A DNA stretch of 64,000 nt from Corynebacterium sp. TAE3-ERU12. Lineage in GTDB: Bacteria; Actinomycetota; Actinomycetes; Mycobacteriales; Mycobacteriaceae. The notes under the pieces are model-generated. The model was not told the DNA's origin. It did no database searches and saw nothing but the letters and a program-made list of their open reading frames with translations. The position numbers and the translations under genes are program-made. Below are positions 39,117 through 47,725 of this stretch, piece after piece; positions within the stretch are counted from its first letter, which is position 1; each line of letters starts with the position of its first letter. The stretch lies in assembly GCF_019209905.1 (NCBI RefSeq), contig NZ_JAHUTM010000001.1:1116001-1180000 (forward strand). The letters are read 5' to 3'.

Positions 39117-39875
39117 ATGTGGCCTTTCGGCAAGAACAACGATAAAGACGACGACGCTGCCCAGCCGCAGCAGGCCCCAGCCGCCGACCAGGTGCAGGAC
39201 AACCCTGCACCGGCTGACGCCCCCGACGCTGGCGCCGCAGCACCCCAGGCCGAAAGTGGCGCTCTCGGCGCCGAGGGCCCGTTCGATATCGATATCGACA
39301 AGCCCGAAAACCACGATTTCAGTGATTTCGCCAAGGCATCGGTCAACCTCGGTTCACTGCTGCTGCCGATCCCGAAAAACGGCGATATCCAGGTCGAGAT
39401 GGGCCCCAATGGGCCGACCATGTTGCACTTGGTCACTCAGTACGGCCGGTTGACCCCGGTTGCCTTCGCCGCACCGACCTCCGGCGGCCTGTGGGCCGAT
39501 TCGGCTGAAGATATTGAAAAGGGCCTCTCCGGTGATGGCCTGACCGTCACCCGCGAGCAGGGCCCGTGGGGCGATGAGGTCGTCGGCAAGCGCGATGGTG
39601 TGTGCATGCGCATCATCGGTGTCGAAGGCCCCCGGTGGATGCTGCGGGTTACCTGCGGCGGCCCCGAGGAAGGCAATGAGGATTTGGCGGCGATTGCCCG
39701 CGAGACCCTGGCCCGTATTTTCGTCAACCGCGGCGATAACCCGATCCCGGCCGGCCAGCCCTTGCCGGTGACCCTGCCGGCCCAGATGGCCCAGCAGATC
39801 CACGAGGCCTATAAGCAGCAGCAGGAAGCTGAAGCTGCCAAGGCAGACGAAGAAAACAAACCGGCCCAGCAGTGA
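39117..39875 (+). CDS. DUF3710 family protein
   Basis: A 252-aa cytosolic protein of unknown function. It starts with the family mark MWPFGKNN, has a Pro/Ala/Gln-rich disordered stretch (about 15-50), then a folded core (FAKASVNLGSLLLPIP; TPVAFAAPTSGGLWADSAED; WMLRVTCGGPEEGNED) and a Gln/Glu/Lys-rich helical tail. ATG 39117 is chosen over GTG 39099, which overlaps the AGGTGAGGAG ribosome site. The DUF3159 GTG overlaps its stop (GTGA), so the two are coupled. Confidence 0.88.
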   Translation: MWPFGKNNDKDDDAAQPQQAPAADQVQDNPAPADAPDAGAAAPQAESGALGAEGPFDIDIDKPENHDFSDFAKASVNLGSLLLPIPKNGDIQVEMGPNGPTMLHLVTQYGRLTPVAFAAPTSGGLWADSAEDIEKGLSGDGLTVTREQGPWGDEVVGKRDGVCMRIIGVEGPRWMLRVTCGGPEEGNEDLAAIARETLARIFVNRGDNPIPAGQPLPVTLPAQMAQQIHEAYKQQQEAEAAKADEENKPAQQ

Positions 39876-40543
39876 CCGAGCGCAACCCGATCCAGCACGC
39901 CCCCGACGGTGAGGACGCAGTAGCAGAAACCGCCAGCCTGCTTGAGCAGATGGGCGGTGTCTCCGGCCTGGTCGCTTCCACGCTGCCGGTGCTCGTCTTA
40001 GTGCCCGTCAACAGCATCTGGGGCCTGACCCCTGCGCTGGTCGCCTCGGTGGCTGTGGCCTTGGCCGTTTTTATCTGGCGGTGGGCGCGCAAAGAAAACC
40101 TGCAGCCAGCCTTTTCCGGCATGTTTGCCGTGCTCATTGGCGCCGGCATCGCCGTATTGCTCGGCGACGCCAAGGGGTTCTTCCTCTATGGCATCTGGTA
40201 CTCGGCTCTGCTGGCGGTGATTTTCACCGTCTCGATGCTGTTGCGTCGGCCAGCGGTGGGTTATATCTGGGAAGGCCTCAACAGCGGCGATAGCAGCTGG
40301 GTGCGCAACCCAGTGATGCGCAAGTCCTACCAAATCGCCACAGGCGCCTGGGCGGTTGTTTTCGCAGCCCGCTTCCTTGTGCAGCACAGCTTCTACAACG
40401 CTGATGAAGTTGAGTGGTTGGGTGTCGCCCGTGTTGTCATGGGCTGGCCACTGACCGGCATTGCGTTGCTTATTTGTGTCTGGGCTGTCCGACGGGCACG
40501 CCACGCACAAGACACCCTCAGTGAACAGGAAACCCATGACTGA
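39872..40543 (+). CDS. DUF3159 family membrane protein
   Basis: A 223-aa integral membrane protein with about six hydrophobic helices. Family segments include LLEQMGGVSGLVASTLPVLV, RWARKENLQPAFSGMFAVLI and GYIWEGLNSGDSSWVRNP. Function unknown. GTG 39872 overlaps the DUF3710 stop; its own stop overlaps the methyltransferase start. The three genes form a tight operon after dut. Confidence 0.88.
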   Translation: MTERNPIQHAPDGEDAVAETASLLEQMGGVSGLVASTLPVLVLVPVNSIWGLTPALVASVAVALAVFIWRWARKENLQPAFSGMFAVLIGAGIAVLLGDAKGFFLYGIWYSALLAVIFTVSMLLRRPAVGYIWEGLNSGDSSWVRNPVMRKSYQIATGAWAVVFAARFLVQHSFYNADEVEWLGVARVVMGWPLTGIALLICVWAVRRARHAQDTLSEQETHD

Positions 40544-41768
40544 AGCCCCCGGCGCCACCGCCGATATTCGCATCGACCGGCCCGCACAGGGCGGTGAGTT
40601 TATCGGCACCCTCGACGGGCGCATTGTGCTCGTACGTGGCGCCATGGCCGGTGAGGTCGCCCGGGTTCGTTTCGACGACCCGAACGCCAAACTGCTACGC
40701 GGTGCTGCAGAAGACATCCTGGAACCATCGAGCCACCGGGTCGACACCTCCTGTCCGGCCGCCCGCGCCGGAGCTGGCTGCTGCGACTGGGCCTATATCG
40801 ACAACGCCACCGCAATCCGTTTCAAAGCCGCCATTATCGCCGATGCGCTGCGTCGGATCGGCCGGTTTACGGCAGCGGAACTGCCCGACGTTATCGACAG
40901 CACCAGCCTCAAGCCCAGCACCGGGTGGCGCACCCGAGTCCGCCTGGGTGTGGACGATAACGGCCGGGCCGGGTTGCGCAAACGCCATTCCCGCGACCTG
41001 GTTGTCGCAACCGGCTGCACCCAAGTCGTCGACGGGCTGCTCGACGGTGTCGGAACTGAAGGTTTCTGCCCTCCCGGCGGGGAACTGCACGCGGTTATCG
41101 ACGCCGATGGGGCCAGGCACGTGATGCACCGCGCCGCCCCGGAACGCGGTGTCCGTGGGGCGAAAGGAAAACGCCCCGCAGCCACCGTTATCGAAGGCAC
41201 CCCGACCGCGGAACATATCGTGGCGGGACGGCGCTTTGAAGTTGCTGTCGATGGGTTCTGGCAGGCGCACAGCGGCGCCGCTCAGTACTACTACGACCGG
41301 GTGCTGAACTGGTTGACCCCGGCAACAGGGGCAACCGCCTGGGATCTTTATGGCGGGGTAGGGGTGCTCGCCGCTGCACTAGCCCAGATTGTTGGCGATA
41401 GTGGCCATGTCGACAGTGTGGAGGCCGCCCCGTCGGCAGCCCCGGCAGGTACAAAAGCACTTACTGGCTTGCCGGTGACCATGCATACCGCACGTGTGGA
41501 GAACTGCGTCGCCAAGCTAGCTGAGACTTCCGCCCCGCGCATTGTTGTGCTCGACCCGCCCCGAACTGGGGCCGGCAATAAGGTTATTTCCCAGGTCTCC
41601 GCGGCAGGACCGGAGCAAGTCATGCATATCGGCTGCGACCCCGCCACTTTCGCCCGCGACCTACGCAGCTGGGCTGATCACGGCTACCGCATTGACCGGC
41701 TCGAGGCTATTGATGCGTTCCCCAACACCCACCATGTCGAGGCCATCGCACTACTGCATAAAAAGTAA
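40536..41768 (+). CDS. TrmA/RumA-family RNA (uracil-5)-methyltransferase
   Basis: A 410-aa SAM enzyme likely methylating a uridine in tRNA or rRNA. An N-terminal TRAM domain (IRIDRPAQGGEFIGTLDGRI) is followed by a Cys-containing insert (CPAARAGAGCCDW) that in relatives can bind an Fe-S cluster, then SAM motif WDLYGGVGVLAAAL, VVLDPPRTGAG and the catalytic loop HIGCDPATFARDL. The last motif has Asp where E. coli enzymes have Asn (CNP). ATG 40536 follows AGGA by 6 nt. In relatives dxs comes next; here the gene is followed directly by convergent rnd. Confidence 0.85.
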   Translation: MTEAPGATADIRIDRPAQGGEFIGTLDGRIVLVRGAMAGEVARVRFDDPNAKLLRGAAEDILEPSSHRVDTSCPAARAGAGCCDWAYIDNATAIRFKAAIIADALRRIGRFTAAELPDVIDSTSLKPSTGWRTRVRLGVDDNGRAGLRKRHSRDLVVATGCTQVVDGLLDGVGTEGFCPPGGELHAVIDADGARHVMHRAAPERGVRGAKGKRPAATVIEGTPTAEHIVAGRRFEVAVDGFWQAHSGAAQYYYDRVLNWLTPATGATAWDLYGGVGVLAAALAQIVGDSGHVDSVEAAPSAAPAGTKALTGLPVTMHTARVENCVAKLAETSAPRIVVLDPPRTGAGNKVISQVSAAGPEQVMHIGCDPATFARDLRSWADHGYRIDRLEAIDAFPNTHHVEAIALLHKK

Positions 41769-41790
41769 GAAAACGCTGGCCGGGCGATGA

Positions 41791-43071
41791 TTATGACAGT
41801 GGTTCGCTGCGTGGCAATAACACCGCGCTAGCGGCCACATCACCAATGAGCTCTTCCTGCCATGGCCGCGCACCACGCTCGCGCAGCAAGGCACGTACCT
41901 CACTGACAGAACAAGGCTGGGTGCCTTCCCCATCCCCGTCACCGAGTTGCCAGGCAAGATCGCGCAGCACCTTCGGGCGCAGCAACATGGCCTGCTCGAT
42001 GCCATATTCGTCCGAAATATGCTGCACTGCCTCCTCCAAGGCAGCCAGCGCCTCAGCCGGGCCAGGCGCCCGATCCGACCAATCCCGGTGCCGAGGGCGG
42101 CCACGCTTGGTTTCCCGCTCCCGTTTCGGCCACTGCGAACGGGGCAGGGCTAAGGCATCGTCGACGATCTTCTGCCAGTATTTCGCCGCACCCGAACGCC
42201 GCCGCGGGAAACCACGGACCGCAGAGATTTCCGCGACAGAATGCGGCACAGTCTTAGCCACATCAATAATCACCGCATGCGGGAGGATAAGGGAGGGGCT
42301 GCGGTCTTGTGCGCGGGCCTTACGGTCGCGGGCAAGCCACATTTCCCGGGCAATGACCAGCTGCTCAGACCGGCGCAGAGCACCGATCCCCTTCAGGCTG
42401 CGCCAGCCTTCCGGATCAGGGGAGCCGGAACGAATATCGGCATTACCGCCAATCCGGGGATTCTTCGCTGGCGGGTGTTCTGCCAATAACGCCGTCGTCT
42501 CGTCGATCAGCCAATCAAGACGGTCCACCTCGGCCAAAGCGTCGGAAAGCGCAATAGCCAGATCGCCGAGTAGTTCGACATCGAGGGCCGCGTAGTCCAG
42601 CCACTCGTCGGGAAGCGGGCGAGTCGACCAGTCCTCACGGCCGTGGCCCTTGGCAAGCCCATAGCCTAAAAAGTGCTCAGTCAGGGCAGCAAGGTTGACT
42701 TTCGGCAAACCCAGTAGGCGACCGGCGATCTCGGTATCGAAAAGCTCCGGAGGGCTCATCCCCAACTCCGCCAGACACGGCAGGTCCGACACAGCGGCAT
42801 GCAGAATCCACGGGATGTCATTGAGAACCGGCACCAACGGACCCACCGCACCCGGGTTCGTCTCCGGATCGATAAGGAACGTGCCGGCGCCTTCACGGCG
42901 GACCTGGATAAGCAAAGCGCGGTCGTCATAGACAAAAGCTGAGGCGCGCTCGGTATCAATGGCAGCCGGACCCGACCCCTGCGCAATAGCAGCCGCCGCC
43001 TGGCCCACCTCATCAGCAGTTGAAAGAACAGGGGGAGTACCGCCGCGGGGGTGCAAGAGGGTCTCGGACAT
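41791..43071 (-). CDS. rnd: Ribonuclease D-like 3'-5' exonuclease
   Basis: A 426-aa protein with a DEDD exonuclease domain (AIDTERASAFVYDDRALLIQ; HAAVSDLPCLAELGM; LFDTEIAGRLLGLP; DYAALDVELLGDL) followed by an HRDC domain (AREMWLARDRKARAQDRSPS). It would trim tRNA or other RNA 3' ends. ATG 43071 is chosen because TATGAT lies exactly 7 nt upstream with no Shine-Dalgarno, indicating a leaderless mRNA; the ATG at 43083 is part of that box. Its usual partner dxs is absent from this location. Confidence 0.9.
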   Translation of the reverse strand: MSETLLHPRGGTPPVLSTADEVGQAAAAIAQGSGPAAIDTERASAFVYDDRALLIQVRREGAGTFLIDPETNPGAVGPLVPVLNDIPWILHAAVSDLPCLAELGMSPPELFDTEIAGRLLGLPKVNLAALTEHFLGYGLAKGHGREDWSTRPLPDEWLDYAALDVELLGDLAIALSDALAEVDRLDWLIDETTALLAEHPPAKNPRIGGNADIRSGSPDPEGWRSLKGIGALRRSEQLVIAREMWLARDRKARAQDRSPSLILPHAVIIDVAKTVPHSVAEISAVRGFPRRRSGAAKYWQKIVDDALALPRSQWPKRERETKRGRPRHRDWSDRAPGPAEALAALEEAVQHISDEYGIEQAMLLRPKVLRDLAWQLGDGDGEGTQPCSVSEVRALLRERGARPWQEELIGDVAASAVLLPRSEPLS

Positions 43072-43137
43072 GGAGAAGATCATACGAGGTAGCGCGAGAC
43101 TCGGCTCAATAAGGGGCCGGTCTACGTAGCACGCACC

Positions 43138-43719
43138 CTAGGAACCCAAGGTGGCAACGCCCTCCGGAGGCAAGCCAGCAACCAAAGCTAGTACGTGGGC
43201 AAAGGCCTCCACATGCGGCGTTAAATCAATATCCGCAGCCGTCCACGACGCTCGCAGCTCCAACTGGAAGGCCTGCGGGGGGCCGCCAATATCACCGTGG
43301 CGCACAGAGTTCGTGCTGGTCACTGTGCCACCCAGATGGGAGTACGGCACCCCTGACTCAGTAAGACCTTCCAGCAGCCATTCCCAGGCAACCTGCGGCA
43401 ACAGCGGATCTTCGGCGACATCGGAATCCATATCGGACTGGATATAGGCCACCAGTCGCATGGAACCGTCCCATGATTCCTCAGTGCGCGGGTCATGCAG
43501 CAAAATCAGGCGCCCAAAAGCGTCGCCCTCGGAAGTCTCCGGGATGATATCGGTTTCCGGTTGCACCACCTCGAGCCCCACCGCATGCGAAAACGGTGCG
43601 AGTTTGCGCGGCGGGCGAATCTCGCCGAGGGAGATCTCCGGGCGCAACGAGGCGGCATGCATTGACGCCACGGCCTCGGTAAAAGCCTGCGGTGCTTCTT
43701 CGGGAGCTGTTGCGGTCAC
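43138..43719 (-). CDS. DUF3000 family protein
   Basis: A 193-aa actinobacterial protein of unknown function. Conserved stretches include AVASMHAASLRPEISLGEI, RLILLHDPRTEESWDGSMRL and AWEWLLEGLTESGV. No membrane segment or signal. GTG 43719 starts 8 nt after TTAGAT on the minus strand, compatible with leaderless transcription. It is divergent from hemE and upstream of rnd; both neighbours are conserved. Confidence 0.85.
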   Translation of the reverse strand: MTATAPEEAPQAFTEAVASMHAASLRPEISLGEIRPPRKLAPFSHAVGLEVVQPETDIIPETSEGDAFGRLILLHDPRTEESWDGSMRLVAYIQSDMDSDVAEDPLLPQVAWEWLLEGLTESGVPYSHLGGTVTSTNSVRHGDIGGPPQAFQLELRASWTAADIDLTPHVEAFAHVLALVAGLPPEGVATLGS

Positions 43720-43819
43720 AAACGGGAATCTAACCCGCAGCCGCGCACTGTCCGGTGAGGCGCGCCGATTGCCCCGACCCGTCCGTAGCCCGATCTGGCC
43801 ATGGGGCACAATTGAGCAC

Positions 43820-44932
43820 ATGACGAACCGACGCGAGCTCCACCGCGCACCGCTGCTCGACGCCATCGCTGGCCGCACCCCAACCCGACGGCCAGTGTGG
43901 TTCATGCGCCAGGCCGGCCGATCGCTGCCGGAATACCGTGCGATCCGCGAAAAGATCGGCATGCTGGACAGCTGCTTCCAGCCCGATATTCTCGCCGAGA
44001 TCACCATGCAGCCAGTGCGTCGGCACGACACCGATGCCGCAATTTTGTTCTCCGATATCGTCGTGCCTCTTAAAGCAGCAGGCCTGGATATCGACATCGT
44101 TGCCGGTCGCGGCCCCGTTGTGGCCCAGCCCGTACGCACCGCCAGTGATATTGACGCACTGCCGCAGCTCGACCCGGAAGATCTTGTTCCCGTCGCCGAG
44201 GGAATCGCAGGGGTGCTGGCTGAGCTGCGCTCCAACCAGGCGCTTATCGGTTTCGCTGGGGCGCCATTCACCCTGGCCAGCTACCTCATCGAAGGTGGGC
44301 CGTCGAAGAACCACGAGCGCACTAAAGCATTAATGCACTCCGAGCCGGATCTGTGGCACCGGCTCATGCAACGGCTCACACCCGTGGTCAGTGCTTTTTT
44401 GCGGGCACAGATTGAAGCCGGTGTGGACGCAGTCCAGCTCTTCGACTCCTGGGCCGGTTTCCTTACCGAACGCGACTATCGACGCTTTGTGCTGCCGCAC
44501 TCCACCCAGATTCTCGCCGACGTCGCCGATGCCGGTATTCCCCGCATTCACTTCGGTGTGGGCACCGGTGAGTTGCTTGGGGCCATGGCGGAGGCCGGCT
44601 CTGAGGTTGTCGGCGTCGACTGGCGCGTGCCGTTGCATCACGCCGCGCACCGGATCAGCGTCGCTGTACATGAGCAGGATCACAGCGATGGGCGCGGTGC
44701 CCAGGCCCGCGTTTTGCAGGGCAACCTCGACCCGGCGATCCTTTTCGCTGGTAATGAAGCCATTGAAGCCGAGGTCACCCGTATTACTAAGGAAGCCGAT
44801 ACGGCTATCCGACGTGGCGAAGCCCGTGGGCATATTTTCAACCTGGGCCACGGTGTATTGCCGTCTACGAAGCCTGAGGTCATCACGAGTACCGTCGAAT
44901 TCGTGCACAGTCTGCCCCCGGCCGCTGTTTAA
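43820..44932 (+). CDS. hemE: Uroporphyrinogen decarboxylase
   Basis: HemE converts uroporphyrinogen III to coproporphyrinogen III. The 370-aa protein has the N-terminal signature PVWFMRQAGRSLPEYR, the catalytic Asp in LFSDIVVPL, GFAGAPFTLASY, LFDSWAGFL and the closing FNLGHGVLP. ATG 43820 lies 7 nt after CACAAT (43807-43812), lacking a Shine-Dalgarno: probably leaderless. It is first of hemE-hemY-hemQ, the coproporphyrin-dependent heme pathway of Gram-positive bacteria; ferrochelatase is not in this window. Confidence 0.97.
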   Translation: MTNRRELHRAPLLDAIAGRTPTRRPVWFMRQAGRSLPEYRAIREKIGMLDSCFQPDILAEITMQPVRRHDTDAAILFSDIVVPLKAAGLDIDIVAGRGPVVAQPVRTASDIDALPQLDPEDLVPVAEGIAGVLAELRSNQALIGFAGAPFTLASYLIEGGPSKNHERTKALMHSEPDLWHRLMQRLTPVVSAFLRAQIEAGVDAVQLFDSWAGFLTERDYRRFVLPHSTQILADVADAGIPRIHFGVGTGELLGAMAEAGSEVVGVDWRVPLHHAAHRISVAVHEQDHSDGRGAQARVLQGNLDPAILFAGNEAIEAEVTRITKEADTAIRRGEARGHIFNLGHGVLPSTKPEVITSTVEFVHSLPPAAV

Positions 44933-44991
44933 ACTGGCCGGTGGCCACCACTAACGGGCCGATCACCGGCGGCCCGGGCGAGGAGAACACC

Positions 44992-46425
44992 ATGACTGAT
45001 GGCCCTACTGTTGCCGTTATCGGCGCGGGCCTGACTGGACTGACCGCCGCCTATTATCTGCGCCGCACGCTTGGCGCAGGTGCCCGCATTATCGTTGCGG
45101 ACAGTGCTGAGCGCGTCGGCGGCAAGCTGAAAACCGTGGCCACAGCCACCGGCCCGATCGAGGTTGGCGCCGAGGCCTACCTTGCCTTCCGCGAAGATGC
45201 GACCGCATTTTTCGAACAACTCGGTCTTGGCGATGAGCTTGTGGAGCCCTCCGGCCTGCCGTCTTCGGTGTGGTCTGGTGGGCAGTTGCACGCCATGCCC
45301 CGCAATACCGTGATGGGCATTCCGGCCTCACCCGAAGGCCTCGGCGACCTTATTAGTGAGCACACCGCAGCCCGGATTAAGGCCGAAGGCGACTCCGAGC
45401 AGGTCGCCCCGATGCACTGGATTTCCGGGGATGACTGCAACCTTGGCCAACTGCTGCGGGTGCGCCTCGGCGATGAGCTGGTCGACCATGTTGTCTCCCC
45501 GCTGCTCGGTGGGGTCTATTCCACCAGCGCGGATGACCTGGGTATGCGCGCTACTGTGCCCCAGATCGCCGATGCGCTCGACACTCTTGCCAATGCTGGC
45601 GCTGAGGTGTCTGTAACTGCGGCTGCCGGATTAGTCTTGGAACAGCGCGCCGCGGCTAATGAGGCACGACTGGCCTCCGCCGAAACGACCAAGCCGCGCC
45701 CGGTTTTCCGCACTTTCCAGGGCGGCTACCAGGTACTGCTGGACGCTCTTATTGAGCGGGCTGCGCCTGAGCTGTTGTTACACACCCAGGCCGGGGCGGT
45801 GACCAGAAAGGCCGCCGGTTTCCACGTGGAGGGAATCGGTGCTGTCGATGGTGTGGTTGTTGCTGCGCCAGCCCCGGTCACAGGTGCTGTGCTTGCCGAC
45901 GTTGCCCCGGCGGCCTCCGACATTATCGGCGGCGTGGATATCGCCAATTCGGCTGTGGTGGCTATGCGTTTCGATGATGACAGCGGGCTGCCGCATAATT
46001 CCGGCATTTTGGTTGCTTCCGACGCCGGGCTCGACGCGAAGGCCTTCACCTTTTCCTCGCGGAAATGGCCACACCTGCAACAGCGCGGCGGTGCCATTGT
46101 GCGGGCATCCTTCGGCCGCTATGACGACTGCGCCTTAGTGGACTTACCCGATGCGGACCTCATCGCTAAGGCCAAAGCGGATTTGCGCACGGTCAGCGGT
46201 TTCGATGTCGAACCCGCCGAGACCATGGTGCAGCGGTGGTATGGCGGGCTTCCGCGATATGACGTCGGCCATATGGAACTCATGGATGTGGCTGACCAAG
46301 AGCTCGCCGAGATCCCGGGGCTGGCGGCTGCTGGTGCCTGGCACCGGGGCCCGGGTGTTCCGGCGTGTATCGCCGATGCGAAAAAGGCGGCAGTCAGCGT
46401 CGGCAAGCATCTTGGTGGGGTATAA
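44992..46425 (+). CDS. hemY: Coproporphyrinogen III oxidase HemY/CgoX
   Basis: An FAD enzyme (477 aa) that oxidises coproporphyrinogen III to coproporphyrin III in actinobacteria. The dinucleotide fold VAVIGAGLTGLTAAYYL and the following GGKLKTV segment are typical; DHVVSPLLGGVYSTSADDLG and FQGGYQVLLDALI fit the family. ATG 44992 follows AGGAG by 6 nt; an in-frame GTG at 44941 is less likely. It lies 59 nt after hemE and should be in the same operon. Older annotation would call it protoporphyrinogen oxidase. Confidence 0.94.
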   Translation: MTDGPTVAVIGAGLTGLTAAYYLRRTLGAGARIIVADSAERVGGKLKTVATATGPIEVGAEAYLAFREDATAFFEQLGLGDELVEPSGLPSSVWSGGQLHAMPRNTVMGIPASPEGLGDLISEHTAARIKAEGDSEQVAPMHWISGDDCNLGQLLRVRLGDELVDHVVSPLLGGVYSTSADDLGMRATVPQIADALDTLANAGAEVSVTAAAGLVLEQRAAANEARLASAETTKPRPVFRTFQGGYQVLLDALIERAAPELLLHTQAGAVTRKAAGFHVEGIGAVDGVVVAAPAPVTGAVLADVAPAASDIIGGVDIANSAVVAMRFDDDSGLPHNSGILVASDAGLDAKAFTFSSRKWPHLQQRGGAIVRASFGRYDDCALVDLPDADLIAKAKADLRTVSGFDVEPAETMVQRWYGGLPRYDVGHMELMDVADQELAEIPGLAAAGAWHRGPGVPACIADAKKAAVSVGKHLGGV

Positions 46426-46537
46426 ACCCTAGATATAGGTAATGTGCAGCCCCTGCCGCCGTGCCAAGGGCGGCGGGAGTACGATTTTTGATGACCGCCG
46501 AAATCCGACTCCGTCCGAAACTGGGAGAGTACCCATA

Positions 46538-47236
46538 ATGGCGAAACTCGACTACCAAAAGCTCAACTCCATGGTGCGCTACGCCATGTTCACCGCCTAT
46601 AAGGTTGCCCCGGGGCAGCTTGGTGATGATCGCAGCGCCGCCGTGGCCGAGGCCCGCGAGTTCCTGGCGTCCTACGACGATCATGACCTCGAAATCCGGG
46701 GTGTCTACGACATTTCCGGCATGCGTGCGGAAGCCGACATCATGTTCTGGACCCACGCCGAGCACCTTGAAGACCTGCAGGAATTCGTCAAGCGCTTCCA
46801 GCGGGAGACCACCCTGGGTAAGGCCAGTACCCCGTTTTGGTCTAATGCGTGCCTGCACCGCCCGGCTGAATTCAATAAGTCTCACTTGCCCAGCTTCGTG
46901 ATGGGCGAGCCGCCGCAGAAGTACATCTCGGTCTACCCCTTCGTCCGGTCCTACGACTGGTACCTGCTGGACCCGCAGGAGCGTCGCCGTATTCTCGCCG
47001 AACACGGTATGGCCGCCCGCGATTACCCGGATGTGCGCGCCAACACCGTGCCGTGTTTCGCCCTCGGCGACTACGAGTGGCTGCTTGCCTTTGAAGGTGA
47101 TGACATGGGCCGCATCGTGGAATTGATGTGGAAGATGCGCTACACCGAAGCCCGCCTGCACGTGCGGGAAGAAATCCCGTTCTTCGCTGGCCGTCGCGTC
47201 GACGACATCGCAGAGCTCGTCGAGACGCTGCCCTGA
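46538..47236 (+). CDS. hemQ: Coproheme decarboxylase HemQ
   Basis: HemQ completes heme b by two oxidative decarboxylations of coproheme. The 232-aa protein belongs to the chlorite dismutase fold. The C-terminal half holds the conserved core VYPFVRSYDWYLLDPQERR, the region around HGMAARDYPDVRANTVPCF and FALGDYEWLLAFE; it lacks the distal Arg context of true chlorite dismutases as far as I can judge. ATG 46538 follows GGGAGAG. A GC hairpin precedes it, but it is probably still part of the hemE-hemY-hemQ run. A strong terminator follows. Confidence 0.93.
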   Translation: MAKLDYQKLNSMVRYAMFTAYKVAPGQLGDDRSAAVAEAREFLASYDDHDLEIRGVYDISGMRAEADIMFWTHAEHLEDLQEFVKRFQRETTLGKASTPFWSNACLHRPAEFNKSHLPSFVMGEPPQKYISVYPFVRSYDWYLLDPQERRRILAEHGMAARDYPDVRANTVPCFALGDYEWLLAFEGDDMGRIVELMWKMRYTEARLHVREEIPFFAGRRVDDIAELVETLP

Positions 47237-47253
47237 TTCAGCGCCACGCACAA

Positions 47254-47288
47254 CGCCCCGGGACAGAGCTGGTTCCCGGGGCGTTTTT
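47254..47288. terminator. Rho-independent terminator after hemQ
   Basis: CGCCCCGGGA (47254-47263) pairs perfectly with TCCCGGGGCG (47274-47283), followed by five T. It lies between convergent hemQ and msrB. Confidence 0.93.
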
Positions 47289-47299
47289 GGGTGTGGGCA

Positions 47300-47725
47300 T
47301 TAATTATCTGGTTGCAGTACCAAACAGATCGAATTGATGCAGTAGCGCTGGTCAGTTGGGGTGGGGTAGCCCTCGCCTTCGAAGACATGGCCCAGGTGGC
47401 TTTCACAGTTTGCGCATAGCACTTCGACACGGCGCATGCCTAGGCTGTTATCGGCCCGAGTGATGACGGCTTCGCTTTGTGCCGGGTCGAAGAAGGACGG
47501 CCATCCGCAGTGGCTATGGAATTTCTCCGTGGAGCGGAACAGTTCTGCATGACATGCCCGGCACATATAGGTGCCGGGCGTTTCGGTGTCGGTGTACTCG
47601 CCGACGAAGGGGGCTTCGGTGCCGGCTTCACGCAAGACGCGGTACTCCGCATCGGACAGCCGCTGTTTCCATTCGGCGTCGGAGAGATTGGCGAAATCGG
47701 TGGGCTGGTCTGGAGTTTTAGGCAT
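47300..47725 (-). CDS. msrB: Peptide methionine-R-sulfoxide reductase
   Basis: MsrB repairs R-methionine sulfoxide in proteins. The 141-aa enzyme has both zinc CxxC pairs (CRACHAELF; CANCESHLGHVF), the substrate segment HSHCGWPSFF and the catalytic Cys in RYCINSICL. ATG 47725 is chosen over the longer frame; it overlaps the aftC stop by 8 bp, so the pair is coupled. The aftC-msrB neighbourhood matches M. tuberculosis Rv2673-Rv2674. Confidence 0.95.
   Translation of the reverse strand: MPKTPDQPTDFANLSDAEWKQRLSDAEYRVLREAGTEAPFVGEYTDTETPGTYMCRACHAELFRSTEKFHSHCGWPSFFDPAQSEAVITRADNSLGMRRVEVLCANCESHLGHVFEGEGYPTPTDQRYCINSICLVLQPDN

Noticed and set aside
40536..41768. Asp in the catalytic loop CDP of the TrmA-like enzyme as a sign of inactivity
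   Set aside because: As far as I recall, actinobacterial relatives commonly have Asp at this place, and the nucleophilic Cys is kept.
43081..43083. ATG 12 nt upstream of the chosen rnd start
   Set aside because: It lies inside TATGAT, the likely -10 element, so it would not be in the mRNA.
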